Source: Pedobacter hartonius
GTDB taxonomy: Bacteria; Bacteroidota; Bacteroidia; Sphingobacteriales; Sphingobacteriaceae
Assembly (NCBI RefSeq): GCF_900107535.1
Contig: NZ_FNRA01000002.1
Coordinates: 1-64,000, forward strand
Direction of reading: 5' to 3'
Length of the DNA stretch: 64,000 nt
The stretch's first letter is position 1. Each line of letters starts with the position of its first letter. Under the pieces are notes generated by a model, which saw only the letters and a program-made list of their open reading frames with translations, was not told the DNA's origin and searched no databases. A program made the position numbers and the translations under genes. Shown here in pieces: positions 23,216 to 33,792 of the stretch.

Positions 23216-24418
23216 ATGAAGCTACTCAAACTGATCTCAAACACAAAAACAAGCCTGATTACACTCTGCCTCGGGGGCGTTACCCTGGGAATGACAGAAT
23301 TTATGATGATGGGTGTATTGCCTGATGTGGCTAAATCATTAGCTATCAGTATTCCCGCAGCAGGTAACCTCATTGCTATTTATGCTTTGGGCGTAATTGT
23401 GGGAGCCCCGGTGATGGTCGGTGTATTGGGCAAATATCCGCCCAAGAGAGTGCTCATCGGACTGATGATCACAGTAGCCTGTGGCAATATCTTATTCAGC
23501 ATAGCCCCTACTTACGGACTGCTGCTTGTTGCCCGTTTTCTTGTAGGCCTGCCACATGGTGCTTTCTTTGGAATCGGAGCCGTAGTTGCCAGTAAACTGG
23601 CAGATCCCGGCAGTGAAGCAAAATCAGTCTCGGTCATGTTTGCCGGACTAACTATCGCCAATATTTTAGGTGTTCCACTCGGCACTTTCATCGGCCATAA
23701 CTTCAGCTGGAGGATTTCCTTCTTCCTGATCTCAGCAATGGCGCTGATTACCGCAGCAAGTATAAAACGTTGGTTACCCATGCTGCCTTCGCAATCAGAC
23801 ACTAAGTTTTCAGACAGTCTGAAAGTTTTTAAAAAACCTGAACTCTGGATCATCATCGGCATTTCTGCCATTGGAACAGGTGGCCTTTTTGCCTGGATCA
23901 GCTATATTGCCCCACTGATGACAGAAGTTGCCCATTTCAGCAGCAATATGATCACGCCTATTATGATTGTAGCCGGACTAGGGATGGCTGTAGGAAATTT
24001 CGTTGGCGGCCGTTTGGCAGACAGGTTCTCTCCGCTTAAAACTACCCTCTATCTGCTGCTGGCGATGATCATTGTATTGACACTCGTTGCCCTGCTCAGC
24101 CAGTTTAAAGTTGCGGCGCTGATACTTACCTTTATAACGGGCGGACTAGCATTTGCGGTGATCGCCCCGATGCAGATGTTAATGATCGGCGCAGCGAAAG
24201 GAGCCGAAATGCTGGCATCGTCAGCAATGCAGGCAAGCGCAAACATGGGAAATGCTTTAGGGGCTTTTCTCGGTGGATTACCAATAGCCGCAGGCTTCGG
24301 TTATACTTCTCCCGAATATGTTGGTGCTTTACTGGCTTTCGTTGGATTTTTATTCTGTATACTGCTAAGCTGGAGATTTAGTGCAAAGGTGAAGCTGGAA
24401 ACCGCCGCTATTGCCTAG
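23216..24418 (+). CDS. MFS transporter (AraJ/drug-efflux type)
   Basis: A 400-aa inner-membrane exporter with about 12 hydrophobic segments. Family features are GVTLGMTEFMMMGVLPDVAK in helix 1, the loop 2-3 motif around GKYPPKRVLIG, and VARFLVGLPHGAFFGIGAVV in helix 4. It is closest to the AraJ/YdhP-type proton antiporters that export sugars or drugs; the substrate cannot be told. The 3' end overlaps the convergent lgt gene by 11 bases. Confidence 0.9.
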   Translation: MKLLKLISNTKTSLITLCLGGVTLGMTEFMMMGVLPDVAKSLAISIPAAGNLIAIYALGVIVGAPVMVGVLGKYPPKRVLIGLMITVACGNILFSIAPTYGLLLVARFLVGLPHGAFFGIGAVVASKLADPGSEAKSVSVMFAGLTIANILGVPLGTFIGHNFSWRISFFLISAMALITAASIKRWLPMLPSQSDTKFSDSLKVFKKPELWIIIGISAIGTGGLFAWISYIAPLMTEVAHFSSNMITPIMIVAGLGMAVGNFVGGRLADRFSPLKTTLYLLLAMIIVLTLVALLSQFKVAALILTFITGGLAFAVIAPMQMLMIGAAKGAEMLASSAMQASANMGNALGAFLGGLPIAAGFGYTSPEYVGALLAFVGFLFCILLSWRFSAKVKLETAAIA

Positions 24419-25244
24419 CAACCTTTACAGCTGTCTCCTGCTGCGCCCCTCCTTTCAGGTACATAATCAATATACCTGTAAGGATAAACGGGATACTCAG
24501 GATCTGGCCCATATTCAGAAGGAGACCGGCTTCAAAAGCACTCTGGTCTTCTTTAATAAATTCAATTCCCAATCTGAAACAGAAGATCAGGAAGATCACC
24601 ATCCCAAAATAAAATCCTGATGCCCTCGGATATTTCTTTACCATCATATATACAAAAGTAAAGATGAGCAGATAAGCGATAGCTTCATACAGCTGCGCGG
24701 GATGACGCGGAATAGTGTCGTCTTTCAGGAAGATAAAAGCCCAGCTTACATCAGAGGGTTTGCCGATGATCTCGGAATTCATCAGGTTCCCTAAACGAAT
24801 AAAGGTTCCCGCCAAAGGCACTACGAGTGCAATCTGATCCAGCATAAACCATAATTTGAGCTTAAACTTACGGCAGAACAGCACCAGGCTTACCATAATT
24901 CCAATCCCGCCGCCATGGCTGGCGAGACCCTGAAAGCCGGTAATCTTAAATTCAGGGGTAAAGGTAAAGGGTAGGATAATCTCAAGCGGATGTTTGGAAT
25001 AATAGGCGAAATCGTAAAAAAGGCAATGCCCGAGCCTTGCACCGGTCAGCGTTCCCAGTACTACGTAGACAGTCAGAGAATCCATCAGGGCCACATCAAT
25101 GCCGTGTTTCTCGAACTGCTTTTTAACCACAATATAACTGGAAACAAAAGCAAGAAGGAAAAACAGGGAGTAATATCTCACTGCAAAAAATCCCAAATCG
25201 ATAATGGAATCGCTGGGATTCCATATTACTGTATCTACAACCAT
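24408..25244 (-). CDS. lgt: Prolipoprotein diacylglyceryl transferase
   Basis: A 278-aa inner-membrane enzyme that moves diacylglycerol from phosphatidylglycerol to the lipobox Cys of prolipoproteins, the first step of lipoprotein maturation. The family motif HGGGIG is at about residues 110-115, the signature region FIRLGNLMNSEIIGKPSD follows, and RHPAQLYEA is at about 179-187. Seven hydrophobic segments are visible. Its -33/-7 promoter ends five bases before the ATG, so the mRNA should be leaderless. Several lipoproteins in this window (25391, 26933, 43757) would be substrates. Confidence 0.95.
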   Translation of the reverse strand: MVVDTVIWNPSDSIIDLGFFAVRYYSLFFLLAFVSSYIVVKKQFEKHGIDVALMDSLTVYVVLGTLTGARLGHCLFYDFAYYSKHPLEIILPFTFTPEFKITGFQGLASHGGGIGIMVSLVLFCRKFKLKLWFMLDQIALVVPLAGTFIRLGNLMNSEIIGKPSDVSWAFIFLKDDTIPRHPAQLYEAIAYLLIFTFVYMMVKKYPRASGFYFGMVIFLIFCFRLGIEFIKEDQSAFEAGLLLNMGQILSIPFILTGILIMYLKGGAQQETAVKVARQ

Positions 25245-25249
25245 GCCTG

Positions 25250-25279
25250 CAAAGATATACCATATCTACACATATGCAA
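25250..25279 (-). promoter_or_regulatory. Promoter of lgt, leaderless arrangement
   Basis: On the minus strand TTG (25279-25277) is followed after 19 bases by TATCTTTG (25257-25250), and the ATG begins at 25244. The expected transcription start falls on or next to the ATG. Confidence 0.75.
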
Positions 25280-25390
25280 TGACGCCGCAGCATATAGCAC
25301 CGGGTATTCAGAGAATTTAAAAAGGGAATGATATATTTGATTACTAAAGGCTGTTCATTTATCCTTTGGTATTTATAATAGGTATGACTA

Positions 25391-26803
25391 ATGAAGAAAT
25401 TGATAGTATGTGCACTTACAGTTGCCCTCGCAGCCTGTTCAGCAACAAAAAAAACAGCAAACAGTGGCGGTGCTTCAACAAGTGACGTTGCCTTCTGGCT
25501 CACCAAAGGCGACCGGTCTGCATTACTGGAAAAGCAAAATGCAGTGCTGAATTTTGGTACTGACCAGAACAACAATCCAACCATTGCTATTGATGAAACG
25601 CAAAAATTTCAGCGCATGGATGGCTTTGGTTACACGCTTACAGGCGGCAGCGCAGGCCTGATCAATGCAATGGATGCCCAGGCACAGGATTCCCTGCTAC
25701 AGGAGCTGTTCTCCACAAAAAACAACGGCATCGGCGTAAGTTACCTCAGGATCAGTATTGGTGCTTCTGATATGAGTGCTGACACGTTTACTTACAATGA
25801 ACTTCCTGCCGGACAAACAGACATCAACCAGCAAAAATTCTCCATCACAAAGGAGATGGGCGCCCTGATCCCCGTCCTGAAAAAGATCATCGCCATTCAG
25901 CCTGATATCAAAATCCTGGGATCGCCATGGACGGCGCCTACCTGGATGAAAACCAACAATAGTTTTAAGGGTGGCAGCCTGAAACCGGAATACTATCAGT
26001 CATATGCCAGCTACCTGCTAAAATACATAAGGGCAATGAAGGCCCATGGAATTACGATCGATGCGGTCACTATCCAGAATGAGCCTTTACATCCGGGTAA
26101 CGTTCCAAGTATGTATATGGAAGCGAAAGATCAGGCTGTTTTTATCAAAACGGCTCTGGGACCTCTGTTTAAATCATCAGGAATTACAACAAAGATCATT
26201 GTATATGACCACAATGCTGACCACCCGGATTATCCTATTACCATTTTAAATGATGCCGAAGCTAAGCCTTATGTAGATGGATCTGCATTCCATTTATATG
26301 CCGGTAAGATCGGCGCTTTAACAACGGTGCATGACGCGCATCCCGACAAAAACCTGTACTTCACCGAACAGTGGGTTGGCGGACCGGGTAAGTTTGATGA
26401 AGACCTGAAATGGCATGTGTCTACACTGATTATCGGTGCTACACGTAACTGGAGCCGCAATGTACTGGAATGGAACCTGGCTGCTGATCCGAATTTTGGC
26501 CCTCATACCGTTGGCGGCTGCGTCACCTGTTTAGGTGCAATTACCTTGAGCCCAGCAGTAACACGGAACGTTGCCTGGTATATCATCGGCCATGCCTCTA
26601 AATTTGTCCGTCCCGGCTCAGTGAGGATCGCATCTAACATCACAAACGATTTACAGAACGTAGCTTTTACTACTCCTGAAGGAAAAACCGTACTGATCGT
26701 TGCAAACGGAAATCATACCGAACAGTCGTTTAATATAAAAAGTAAAGGAAAAACTGTGACTGCTACTTTGCCGGGCGGAGCTGTAGGAACCTTTGTCTGG
26801 TAA
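25391..26803 (+). CDS. Lipoprotein GH30 glycosidase
   Basis: A 470-aa glycoside hydrolase of family 30 (glucosylceramidase-like). The signal ends in a lipobox (ALAAC at residues 12-16), so the enzyme is a lipoprotein, probably at the outer membrane. The (beta/alpha)8 barrel begins QRMDGFGYTLTGGSAGLIN. The acid/base Glu is in AVTIQNEPLHPGN and the nucleophile Glu in YFTEQWVGGPGK. A small C-terminal beta domain closes the chain (KTVTATLPGGAVGTFVW). It would cleave beta-glucosides or beta-1,6-glucans outside the cell; exact specificity is not clear. It is followed by a terminator and stands alone. Confidence 0.92.
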   Translation: MKKLIVCALTVALAACSATKKTANSGGASTSDVAFWLTKGDRSALLEKQNAVLNFGTDQNNNPTIAIDETQKFQRMDGFGYTLTGGSAGLINAMDAQAQDSLLQELFSTKNNGIGVSYLRISIGASDMSADTFTYNELPAGQTDINQQKFSITKEMGALIPVLKKIIAIQPDIKILGSPWTAPTWMKTNNSFKGGSLKPEYYQSYASYLLKYIRAMKAHGITIDAVTIQNEPLHPGNVPSMYMEAKDQAVFIKTALGPLFKSSGITTKIIVYDHNADHPDYPITILNDAEAKPYVDGSAFHLYAGKIGALTTVHDAHPDKNLYFTEQWVGGPGKFDEDLKWHVSTLIIGATRNWSRNVLEWNLAADPNFGPHTVGGCVTCLGAITLSPAVTRNVAWYIIGHASKFVRPGSVRIASNITNDLQNVAFTTPEGKTVLIVANGNHTEQSFNIKSKGKTVTATLPGGAVGTFVW

Positions 26804-26848
26804 TTAAAATTTGCTTCAGGCACAAAGTTTGGCAAGGCTATTGCTGAT

Positions 26849-26885
26849 AACAGGATAATTATCTATTGACAGCTATCCTGTTTTT
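26849..26885 (+). terminator. Terminator of the GH30 gene
   Basis: AACAGGATA (26849-26857) pairs with TATCCTGTT (26874-26882), followed by a T-run. Confidence 0.75.
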
Positions 26886-26932
26886 CGTTGAAGAAACGCG
26901 ATATACCAATTACGACACATAAATACATACAT

Positions 26933-27397
26933 ATGAACAAATCAATTTTACTACTTACTGCAATTGCCGGTTTCCTAACAGCCTGCCAGAATAAAACATC
27001 AGAAGAACAGGTTGACAGCCTGGCTAAATCTCCGGACACAGTTCCCTCCCAGTCAAAAGCATGTTATGCATATATCAAAGACAGGGATACCGTTTCTCTC
27101 TCCTATACTATAGCAGGAAATGCCATTGCAGGGGAATTCAGCAATAACCTGTTTGAAAAAGACAAGAATTCAGGAGAGATCAATGGAATAATTAAAGGAG
27201 ATACCATTCTTGCAGATTATACCGCCAAAGGCGAAGGTGTAACCTCAGTAAGGCAGGTAGCATTTTTAAAGAAGGGCACCCAGCTATTACAGGGTTATGG
27301 CGATACAAAAGAAGAAGGTGGCAAATTGGTTTTTACCAAGCCGCATGACCTTAAATTTATCAGTGCCGTCGCACTGACCGCTTCAGACTGTAAATAG
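26933..27397 (+). CDS. Small lipoprotein of unknown function
   Basis: A 154-aa lipoprotein. ATG 26933 gives a clean signal with lipobox LTAC (residues 15-18); the longer upstream frame would not. The mature domain is a small beta-rich fold with ACYAYIKDRDTVSLSYTIAG, GEINGIIKGDTILADYT and a late GKLVFTKPHDLKFI. Such modules occur in many Bacteroidota lipoproteins without known function. It converges on the RluA-type gene. Confidence 0.75.
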   Translation: MNKSILLLTAIAGFLTACQNKTSEEQVDSLAKSPDTVPSQSKACYAYIKDRDTVSLSYTIAGNAIAGEFSNNLFEKDKNSGEINGIIKGDTILADYTAKGEGVTSVRQVAFLKKGTQLLQGYGDTKEEGGKLVFTKPHDLKFISAVALTASDCK

Positions 27398-27449
27398 TCC
27401 CTGCCTTCCCAGCCTAGGCTGTGCCCGCAGAAGGAGCTCTAGACTGTCT

Positions 27450-28136
27450 TTAAAAGGCTTCGAAGCGCTCCCAGAACCCGTCAACAGGGAGCTTGGCAAA
27501 AATGCTTACCGGTTCCTTTTTTACGGGATGCAGGAACTGCAGTTTCCGTGCATGCAGACAGATACTTCCTTTACGGCTACCACGTGGGTAGCCGTATTTG
27601 TTATCTCCTACTATCGGGCATCCGAGAGTGGATAACTGCACCCTGATCTGATGGGAACGTCCTGTTAAAGGATCAACCTCTATCAGGTAATAACCACCAA
27701 GCTCGCCGATCAGTCGATAACTCAGCTCTGCCCGCTGACTGCCCTCTACCTCTTTGAGGTGTGGCGTAACCACATTTGTCTTTGGGTTTTTCACCAGCCA
27801 GTGTACCAGCGTACCGGATAGATTTGCAGGTTTATTGCGCACCACAGCCCAATACGTTTTCTTTACTTCCCTGTTCTTGAAGACAGCATTCATCCGCTCC
27901 AGTGCTTTACTTGTTTTTGCAAACAGGATCACGCCGCTTACGGGGCGGTCCAGACGGTGTACCACACCGAGGAATGCACCGCCAGGTTTGTTATATTTTG
28001 CGGCAATGTACTTTTTCACCATTTCATCCAAAGGTTCATCCTTTGTTTCATCTACCTGTACAATATCACCGGCACGTTTGTTAATGGCGATGAGATGATT
28101 GTCTTCGAAAAGTATGTCTTTATCAGTTACCGGCAT
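27450..28136 (-). CDS. RluA-family pseudouridine synthase
   Basis: A 228-aa RluA-type enzyme that isomerises uridine to pseudouridine in rRNA or tRNA. The catalytic motif is GVVHRLDRPVSGVILFAKT (about residues 57-75, Asp in HRLD). TGRSHQIRVQLSTLGCPIVG and DNKYGYPRG complete the family pattern. There is no S4 RNA-binding domain at the N-terminus. Its start codon directly abuts the stop of panB, so the two share an operon although their functions are unrelated. Target position cannot be predicted. Confidence 0.92.
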   Translation of the reverse strand: MPVTDKDILFEDNHLIAINKRAGDIVQVDETKDEPLDEMVKKYIAAKYNKPGGAFLGVVHRLDRPVSGVILFAKTSKALERMNAVFKNREVKKTYWAVVRNKPANLSGTLVHWLVKNPKTNVVTPHLKEVEGSQRAELSYRLIGELGGYYLIEVDPLTGRSHQIRVQLSTLGCPIVGDNKYGYPRGSRKGSICLHARKLQFLHPVKKEPVSIFAKLPVDGFWERFEAF

Positions 28137-28964
28137 CTAGTATTGCTCCTTTTCATTTGGGAAGTCGTTCGCTTTTACATCTTTGATATACGCCTGCGCG
28201 GCGCCAAGGATCTCTTCATATAAGTTCAGGTACTGACGAAGGAACCGCGGCTTGAAGCCTTTGGTTAAACCAATCATGTCATTCACCACCAGCACCTGTC
28301 CGTCACAGTGCGGCCCGGCACCAATTCCTATAACAGGAATATGAAGGCTTTCTGCAACTCCCTTAGCCAGTACTGCAGGTATCTTTTCCAGAACAACAGC
28401 AAAACAGCCTGCATCCTGCAAGGCCATGGCGTCAGTCTTCAGCTTTTCTGCCTCTGCCTCGTCCTTTGCCCTTACTGTATAAGTACCAAATTTATAAATA
28501 GACTGTGGTGTAAGCCCCAGATGCCCCATTACGGGAATGCCTGCTGTAATGATCCGTTCTATGGAATCAACAATTTCAGTACCGCCTTCCAGTTTTACCC
28601 CATGTGCACCAGATTCTTTCATGATCCTGATCGCAGAACTCAGCGCTTCTTTTGAATTGCCCTGGTAGGAACCGAAAGGAAGGTCGACCACCACAAAAGC
28701 CCTTGTTGCTCCCCTCACTACACCCTGTGCATGATAGATCATCTGATCCAGGGTAATCGGCAAAGTAGTTTCATGCCCTGCCATCACATTAGAGGCTGAG
28801 TCACCCACCAATAAAACATCTAAACCCGCATCGTCGAGAACTGTGGCCATAGAATAGTCATAGGCCGTTAACATAGATATTTTTTCACCACTCTGTTTCA
28901 TTTCCTGCAGAATGTGGGTTGTTATACGCTTTACTTGTTTGTGTACAGACATAAATTTATGCAT
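28137..28964 (-). CDS. panB: Ketopantoate hydroxymethyltransferase
   Basis: A 275-aa enzyme of pantothenate synthesis that adds a hydroxymethyl group from methylene-tetrahydrofolate to 2-oxoisovalerate. Conserved segments are [51 protein letters not shown] and the late [17 protein letters not shown] -7 element (TAATTTTG, 28980-28973) ends eight bases before ATG 28964; a second Met four codons later (28952) is an alternative start. It is co-transcribed with the RluA-type gene. Confidence 0.96.
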   Translation of the reverse strand: MHKFMSVHKQVKRITTHILQEMKQSGEKISMLTAYDYSMATVLDDAGLDVLLVGDSASNVMAGHETTLPITLDQMIYHAQGVVRGATRAFVVVDLPFGSYQGNSKEALSSAIRIMKESGAHGVKLEGGTEIVDSIERIITAGIPVMGHLGLTPQSIYKFGTYTVRAKDEAEAEKLKTDAMALQDAGCFAVVLEKIPAVLAKGVAESLHIPVIGIGAGPHCDGQVLVVNDMIGLTKGFKPRFLRQYLNLYEEILGAAQAYIKDVKANDFPNEKEQY

Positions 28965-29063
28965 TAAGCGGACAAAATTAGGGTATTCATTTGAGAAACT
29001 GATGGCTTAACGCTTATTATATATACCACGGCTCGTAACATTTTAATCCTTTCAAAAAAAATA

Positions 29064-29093
29064 TTGATATGACTGCGCAAAAACCTATCTTTG
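29064..29093 (+). promoter_or_regulatory. Promoter of carA
   Basis: TTG (29064-29066), 19 bases, then TATCTTTG (29086-29093): an ideal -33/-7 pair. Transcription should start near 29098, about 115 bases before the carA ATG and about five before the leader ORF. Confidence 0.8.
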
Positions 29094-29102
29094 TATCCCG
29101 AA

Positions 29103-29219
29103 ATGAACGGATTATTCAATAGCACATTTTTCAACACTTACGGCGATCTCAAATTCGCAATTTCCGGTTCATTAACCCCTTTTTTCAAATTATTTTCTCA
29201 TTTTAATTACAATGACTAA
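29103..29219 (+). CDS. Possible 38-codon leader ORF overlapping carA start
   Basis: An ATG nine bases after the -7 element opens a 38-aa frame rich in Phe, Asn and Ser (MNGLFNSTFFNTYGD...). It ends at a TAA (29217-29219) that overlaps the carA start in the arrangement ATGACTAA. It therefore fills the whole carA leader exactly. It may be a leader peptide for translational coupling or attenuation. Chance cannot be excluded, since a frame of this size is not rare. Confidence 0.4.
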   Translation: MNGLFNSTFFNTYGDLKFAISGSLTPFFKLFSHFNYND

Positions 29220-30324
29220 CTACACCAAGTTACCTGCGATCTTGTTATTGGCTGACGGTACCGTTTACCACGGTAAAGCTGCCGGAAAAATTGGTACAAC
29301 AACAGGAGAGATTTGTTTCAATACAGGAATGACAGGGTATCAGGAAATATTTACTGATCCTTCTTATTTCGGTCAGATCATGGTCACTACGAATGCCCAT
29401 ATCGGTAATTATGGAATTCATAAAGAAGAGATCGAATCAGATTCGATTAAGATTGCGGGTCTGGTTTGCAAGAATTACAACATTGGCTATAGCCGCAAAG
29501 AGGCGAGTGAATCCATACAGGATTATTTCCAGAATGAGAATATTGTTGGGATATCTGATATTGACACCCGTTCACTGGTCAGAAAGATCAGGGACCAGGG
29601 AGCAATGAACGCCATTATTTCGTCAGAGATCACTGATATTGAAGAACTGAAAGCTAAACTGGCTAACGTCCCTTCTATGGACGGACTTGAACTCTCTTCG
29701 CAGGTTTCTACAAAAGAGGCTTATTTTTACGGATCTCCTGATGCGACCTATAAAGTTGCAGCCGTGGATTTCGGGATCAAGAAAAATACCCTGCGTAATT
29801 TTGATGAAAGAGACCTCTATGTACAGGTTTTCCCGGCGAAAACTTCATTTGAAGAAATGGATAAATGGGGAGCCGACGCTTACTTTATTTCCAATGGCCC
29901 CGGCGATCCGGCAGCAATGCCATACGCTATTGACATGGTGAAAGAGATCCTTGCGGCTGATAAGCCGCTGTTTGGTATTTGCTTAGGTCATCAGTTGCTT
30001 GCACAGGCAAACGGAATTGGCACGATGAAAATGTTTAACGGCCACAGAGGACTGAACCACCCGGTAAAAAATATCATTAAAGATCATTGTGAAGTAACTT
30101 CTCAGAACCACGGTTTTGGTGTGATCCCTGACGAAGTGAGGAACTCTGATAAAGTAGAAATCACACACATCAACTTAAACGACCAGTCGATTGAAGGTAT
30201 CCGCGTTAAAGGAAAGAAAGCATTCTCGGTACAATACCACCCTGAATCTTCTCCGGGCCCGCATGATTCACGTTACCTCTTCGATGATTTCGTGAATATG
30301 ATCACAAGCGAAAAAACCTGGTAG
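29212..30324 (+). CDS. carA: Carbamoyl-phosphate synthase small subunit
   Basis: A 370-aa glutaminase subunit that supplies ammonia to CarB for carbamoyl phosphate, used in arginine and pyrimidine synthesis. The N-terminal domain has ADGTVYHGKAAGKIGTTTGE and GMTGYQEIFTDPSYFGQI. The class I amidotransferase domain carries the nucleophile Cys in FGICLGHQLLAQANG and the His-Glu pair in SVQYHPESSPGPHDS. carB is not adjacent; a terminator follows carA and an ABC exporter operon comes next. Confidence 0.97.
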   Translation: MTNYTKLPAILLLADGTVYHGKAAGKIGTTTGEICFNTGMTGYQEIFTDPSYFGQIMVTTNAHIGNYGIHKEEIESDSIKIAGLVCKNYNIGYSRKEASESIQDYFQNENIVGISDIDTRSLVRKIRDQGAMNAIISSEITDIEELKAKLANVPSMDGLELSSQVSTKEAYFYGSPDATYKVAAVDFGIKKNTLRNFDERDLYVQVFPAKTSFEEMDKWGADAYFISNGPGDPAAMPYAIDMVKEILAADKPLFGICLGHQLLAQANGIGTMKMFNGHRGLNHPVKNIIKDHCEVTSQNHGFGVIPDEVRNSDKVEITHINLNDQSIEGIRVKGKKAFSVQYHPESSPGPHDSRYLFDDFVNMITSEKTW

Positions 30325-30366
30325 ATCATTTCTCCCGCGTTTAACCATCATTTTACTACCATATTT

Positions 30367-30396
30367 AAAAAGGATTGTGCAATATCAATCCTTTTT
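30367..30396 (+). terminator. Terminator of carA
   Basis: AAAAAGGATTG (30367-30377) pairs with CAATCCTTTTT (30386-30396), with a T-run inside the right arm. It argues against a start of the ABC gene upstream of 30396. Confidence 0.85.
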
Positions 30397-30422
30397 GCAT
30401 GAAACCTTATTACAATTATCCT

Positions 30423-31190
30423 ATGGATAGAAACAACGCCATTATCAGTGTACGTAATCTGGTAAAAAATTATGATGACTTCACCGCGGTGAAGGGGCTG
30501 AGCTTTGATGTCTATGAAAATGAAATTTTCGGACTCCTTGGCCCTAATGGTGCAGGAAAAACCACGACTCTGGAAATTATAGAGACCCTTCGTGAAAAAA
30601 CATCAGGAGAAATTACGGTAGATGGTTTTTCAGTAGATCATGATGCCAATGAAATTAAACGCATTATAGGCGTGCAGCTGCAGGCCGCGGGTTACTATCC
30701 TAATCTTAACCTCGTGGAACTGATGGAACTTTTTGCCGGCCTTTACGGGGTGAACATCAAACCGATGGAAATGCTCGAAAAGGTAAACCTGCAGGATAAG
30801 GCAAAAGCAAAATACAAGGCACTTTCCGGCGGACAAAAACAACGTTTTTCTATTGCTACCACGTTGCTCAATTCTCCAAAGATCATTTTCCTGGATGAAC
30901 CCACTACGGGTCTGGACCCCCAGGCCAGGCGCAACTTATGGGACCTGATCGTTGAGATCAGGAAAAACGGTACAACGGTAGTCATCACCACCCATTATAT
31001 GGACGAAGCTGAACAGCTTTGTGACCGTGTAGCTTTTGTAGAACGCGGAGAGATCATCGCGCTGGATACGCCGGACAACCTGATCGATCAATTGCTGGCA
31101 CGCGGATTTGAACGGACAAAAGAAGTAAAAAAAGCCAACCTGGAAGATGTATTCATCAACCTGACCGGCAAAGAATGGCGTGAAGGCTAA
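30423..31190 (+). CDS. ABC-2 exporter, ATP-binding subunit
   Basis: A 255-aa ABC ATPase. Walker A GLLGPNGAGKTTTLEI (about residues 37-52), signature LSGGQKQRFSIATTLL (about 135-150), Walker B IIFLDEPTTGLDP and the switch His in VVITTHYMDEAEQL are intact. It pairs with the permease whose start codon immediately follows its stop. This is the CcmA/DrrA type that drives ABC-2 exporters of drugs, polysaccharides or lipids; substrate unknown. Start 30423 was chosen because the family usually begins just before the ISVRNLVKNYDDF strand; 30399 is also possible. Confidence 0.92.
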   Translation: MDRNNAIISVRNLVKNYDDFTAVKGLSFDVYENEIFGLLGPNGAGKTTTLEIIETLREKTSGEITVDGFSVDHDANEIKRIIGVQLQAAGYYPNLNLVELMELFAGLYGVNIKPMEMLEKVNLQDKAKAKYKALSGGQKQRFSIATTLLNSPKIIFLDEPTTGLDPQARRNLWDLIVEIRKNGTTVVITTHYMDEAEQLCDRVAFVERGEIIALDTPDNLIDQLLARGFERTKEVKKANLEDVFINLTGKEWREG

Positions 31191-32294
31191 ATGATATCAA
31201 AAATGAATAAACCGTATAACCATACCAAGGCTACCCTTGCACTTGCCAAAGCCAGTTTCCGCTCTATCATGCGGAGTCCTTCGGCTGTAGTTTTCACCCT
31301 TGCCTTCCCCTTAGTATTTATTCTTGTCTTCGGATTTATGGGTGGCGGAGGAATCAAAGTAGATCTGGCTGTGGCTCCCGGCTCTGATATGCAGAATCCC
31401 GTGATCAAAGCACTGGAACAAACTGCAGTGATCAATTTAGTGAAAGATAAAAGCACGGCTGAAATTGATCAGCAACTGGAAAAAGGAAACATTGCAGGAG
31501 TAATCGATGTGCATAAAAACACAGTGCCCCAGCCCGCTTACCTGGCAGATGTTAAATATACTTCTGCATCTCTGGATAAAGGAAATATCCTGAAATCTGT
31601 TCTGAATAACCTGATGTACAGCCTCAATACAAGAGACCTGAAACCTTCGGTAGCGAAGATCAAAGAAAGTACCGTACATGGCAGAACATACAGAACTATA
31701 GACTTTATTTTGCCGGGACAGCTGGGCTTTTCCCTGCTGAGCACCGGTGTATTCGGAACGGCCTTCGTATTTTTTAGCCTCCGGCAGACGCTGGTGATCA
31801 AACGTTTTTTTGCTACGCCTGTCAAAAGATCCAGCATCATTTTAGGCGAAGGGCTCGCCAGGATAGGGTTTGCCCTTCTCGGAGCGGTGTTTATTATCGT
31901 GATCGGCCATTTCTTTTTCCATTTTACGCTGATCCATGGCGTGGTCACTGTATTGAACATGCTGGTTCTTTCTGTGATCGGACTGATTGTTTTTATGGGG
32001 TTCGGATTCGTGGTATCCGGCATAGCCAGGAGCGAAAGCACCATTCCACCGATATCAAACATTATTACGCTGCCTCAGTTTTTATTGTCAGGCACTTTTT
32101 TTTCTATTGACCATTTCCCTGTATGGCTGCAGCCGATCAGCAGGGCAATGCCGCTTACGTATCTGAATGATGCGATGAGACAAGTTGCATTTGAAGGCGT
32201 GGGATTGTGGGATGTAAAACTGCAGATTTTAATTATGGTAATCTGGGGCATTGGAATATATGCACTGGCAGTCAAGGTATTCAAGTGGGAATAA
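31191..32294 (+). CDS. ABC-2 exporter, permease subunit
   Basis: A 367-aa membrane protein with one N-terminal hydrophobic segment (VVFTLAFPLVFILVFGFMG), a periplasmic domain of about 150 residues, and five further segments in the C-terminal half (QLGFSLLSTGVFGTAFVFFS onward). This is the ABC2_membrane_3 layout. The SGTFFSIDHFPVWLQPISRA motif before the last segment is typical of ABC-2 permeases. It begins right after the ATPase stop codon, so both subunits are made together. Confidence 0.88.
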   Translation: MISKMNKPYNHTKATLALAKASFRSIMRSPSAVVFTLAFPLVFILVFGFMGGGGIKVDLAVAPGSDMQNPVIKALEQTAVINLVKDKSTAEIDQQLEKGNIAGVIDVHKNTVPQPAYLADVKYTSASLDKGNILKSVLNNLMYSLNTRDLKPSVAKIKESTVHGRTYRTIDFILPGQLGFSLLSTGVFGTAFVFFSLRQTLVIKRFFATPVKRSSIILGEGLARIGFALLGAVFIIVIGHFFFHFTLIHGVVTVLNMLVLSVIGLIVFMGFGFVVSGIARSESTIPPISNIITLPQFLLSGTFFSIDHFPVWLQPISRAMPLTYLNDAMRQVAFEGVGLWDVKLQILIMVIWGIGIYALAVKVFKWE

Positions 32295-32334
32295 TTTTAT
32301 AGGCCAATCCGTCACTATAATTTAAATTTTATTT

Positions 32335-32342
32335 TAACTTTG
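32335..32342 (+). promoter_or_regulatory. -7 element of eno
   Basis: TAACTTTG, an exact TAnnTTTG match, giving a leader of about 55 bases before the enolase ATG. Confidence 0.55.
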
Positions 32343-32376
32343 ATTATCAACTGGGTAATTGTAATATTTACACTAA

Positions 32377-33696
<1,320 letters not shown>

Positions 33697-33751
33697 TATT
33701 TCTTTTTCCTGCCGGCAATTCAGGTTGTTAGCAGATGAGGATCAGCATTTT

Positions 33752-33789
33752 AAAAACATCCGGAGTTTTAAACTTCGGATGTTTTTTTT
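33752..33789 (+). terminator. Terminator of eno
   Basis: AAACATCCG and CGGATGTTT arms with a further AGTTT/AAACT inner stem, followed by a run of T up to 33789. It directly precedes the -7 element of the DivIC-like gene. Confidence 0.88.
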
Positions 33790-33792
33790 ATT

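Noticed and set aside
27407..27422. CAGCCTAGGCTG palindrome between two genes
   Set aside because: Only 12 bases with no loop or U-run; expected often by chance.
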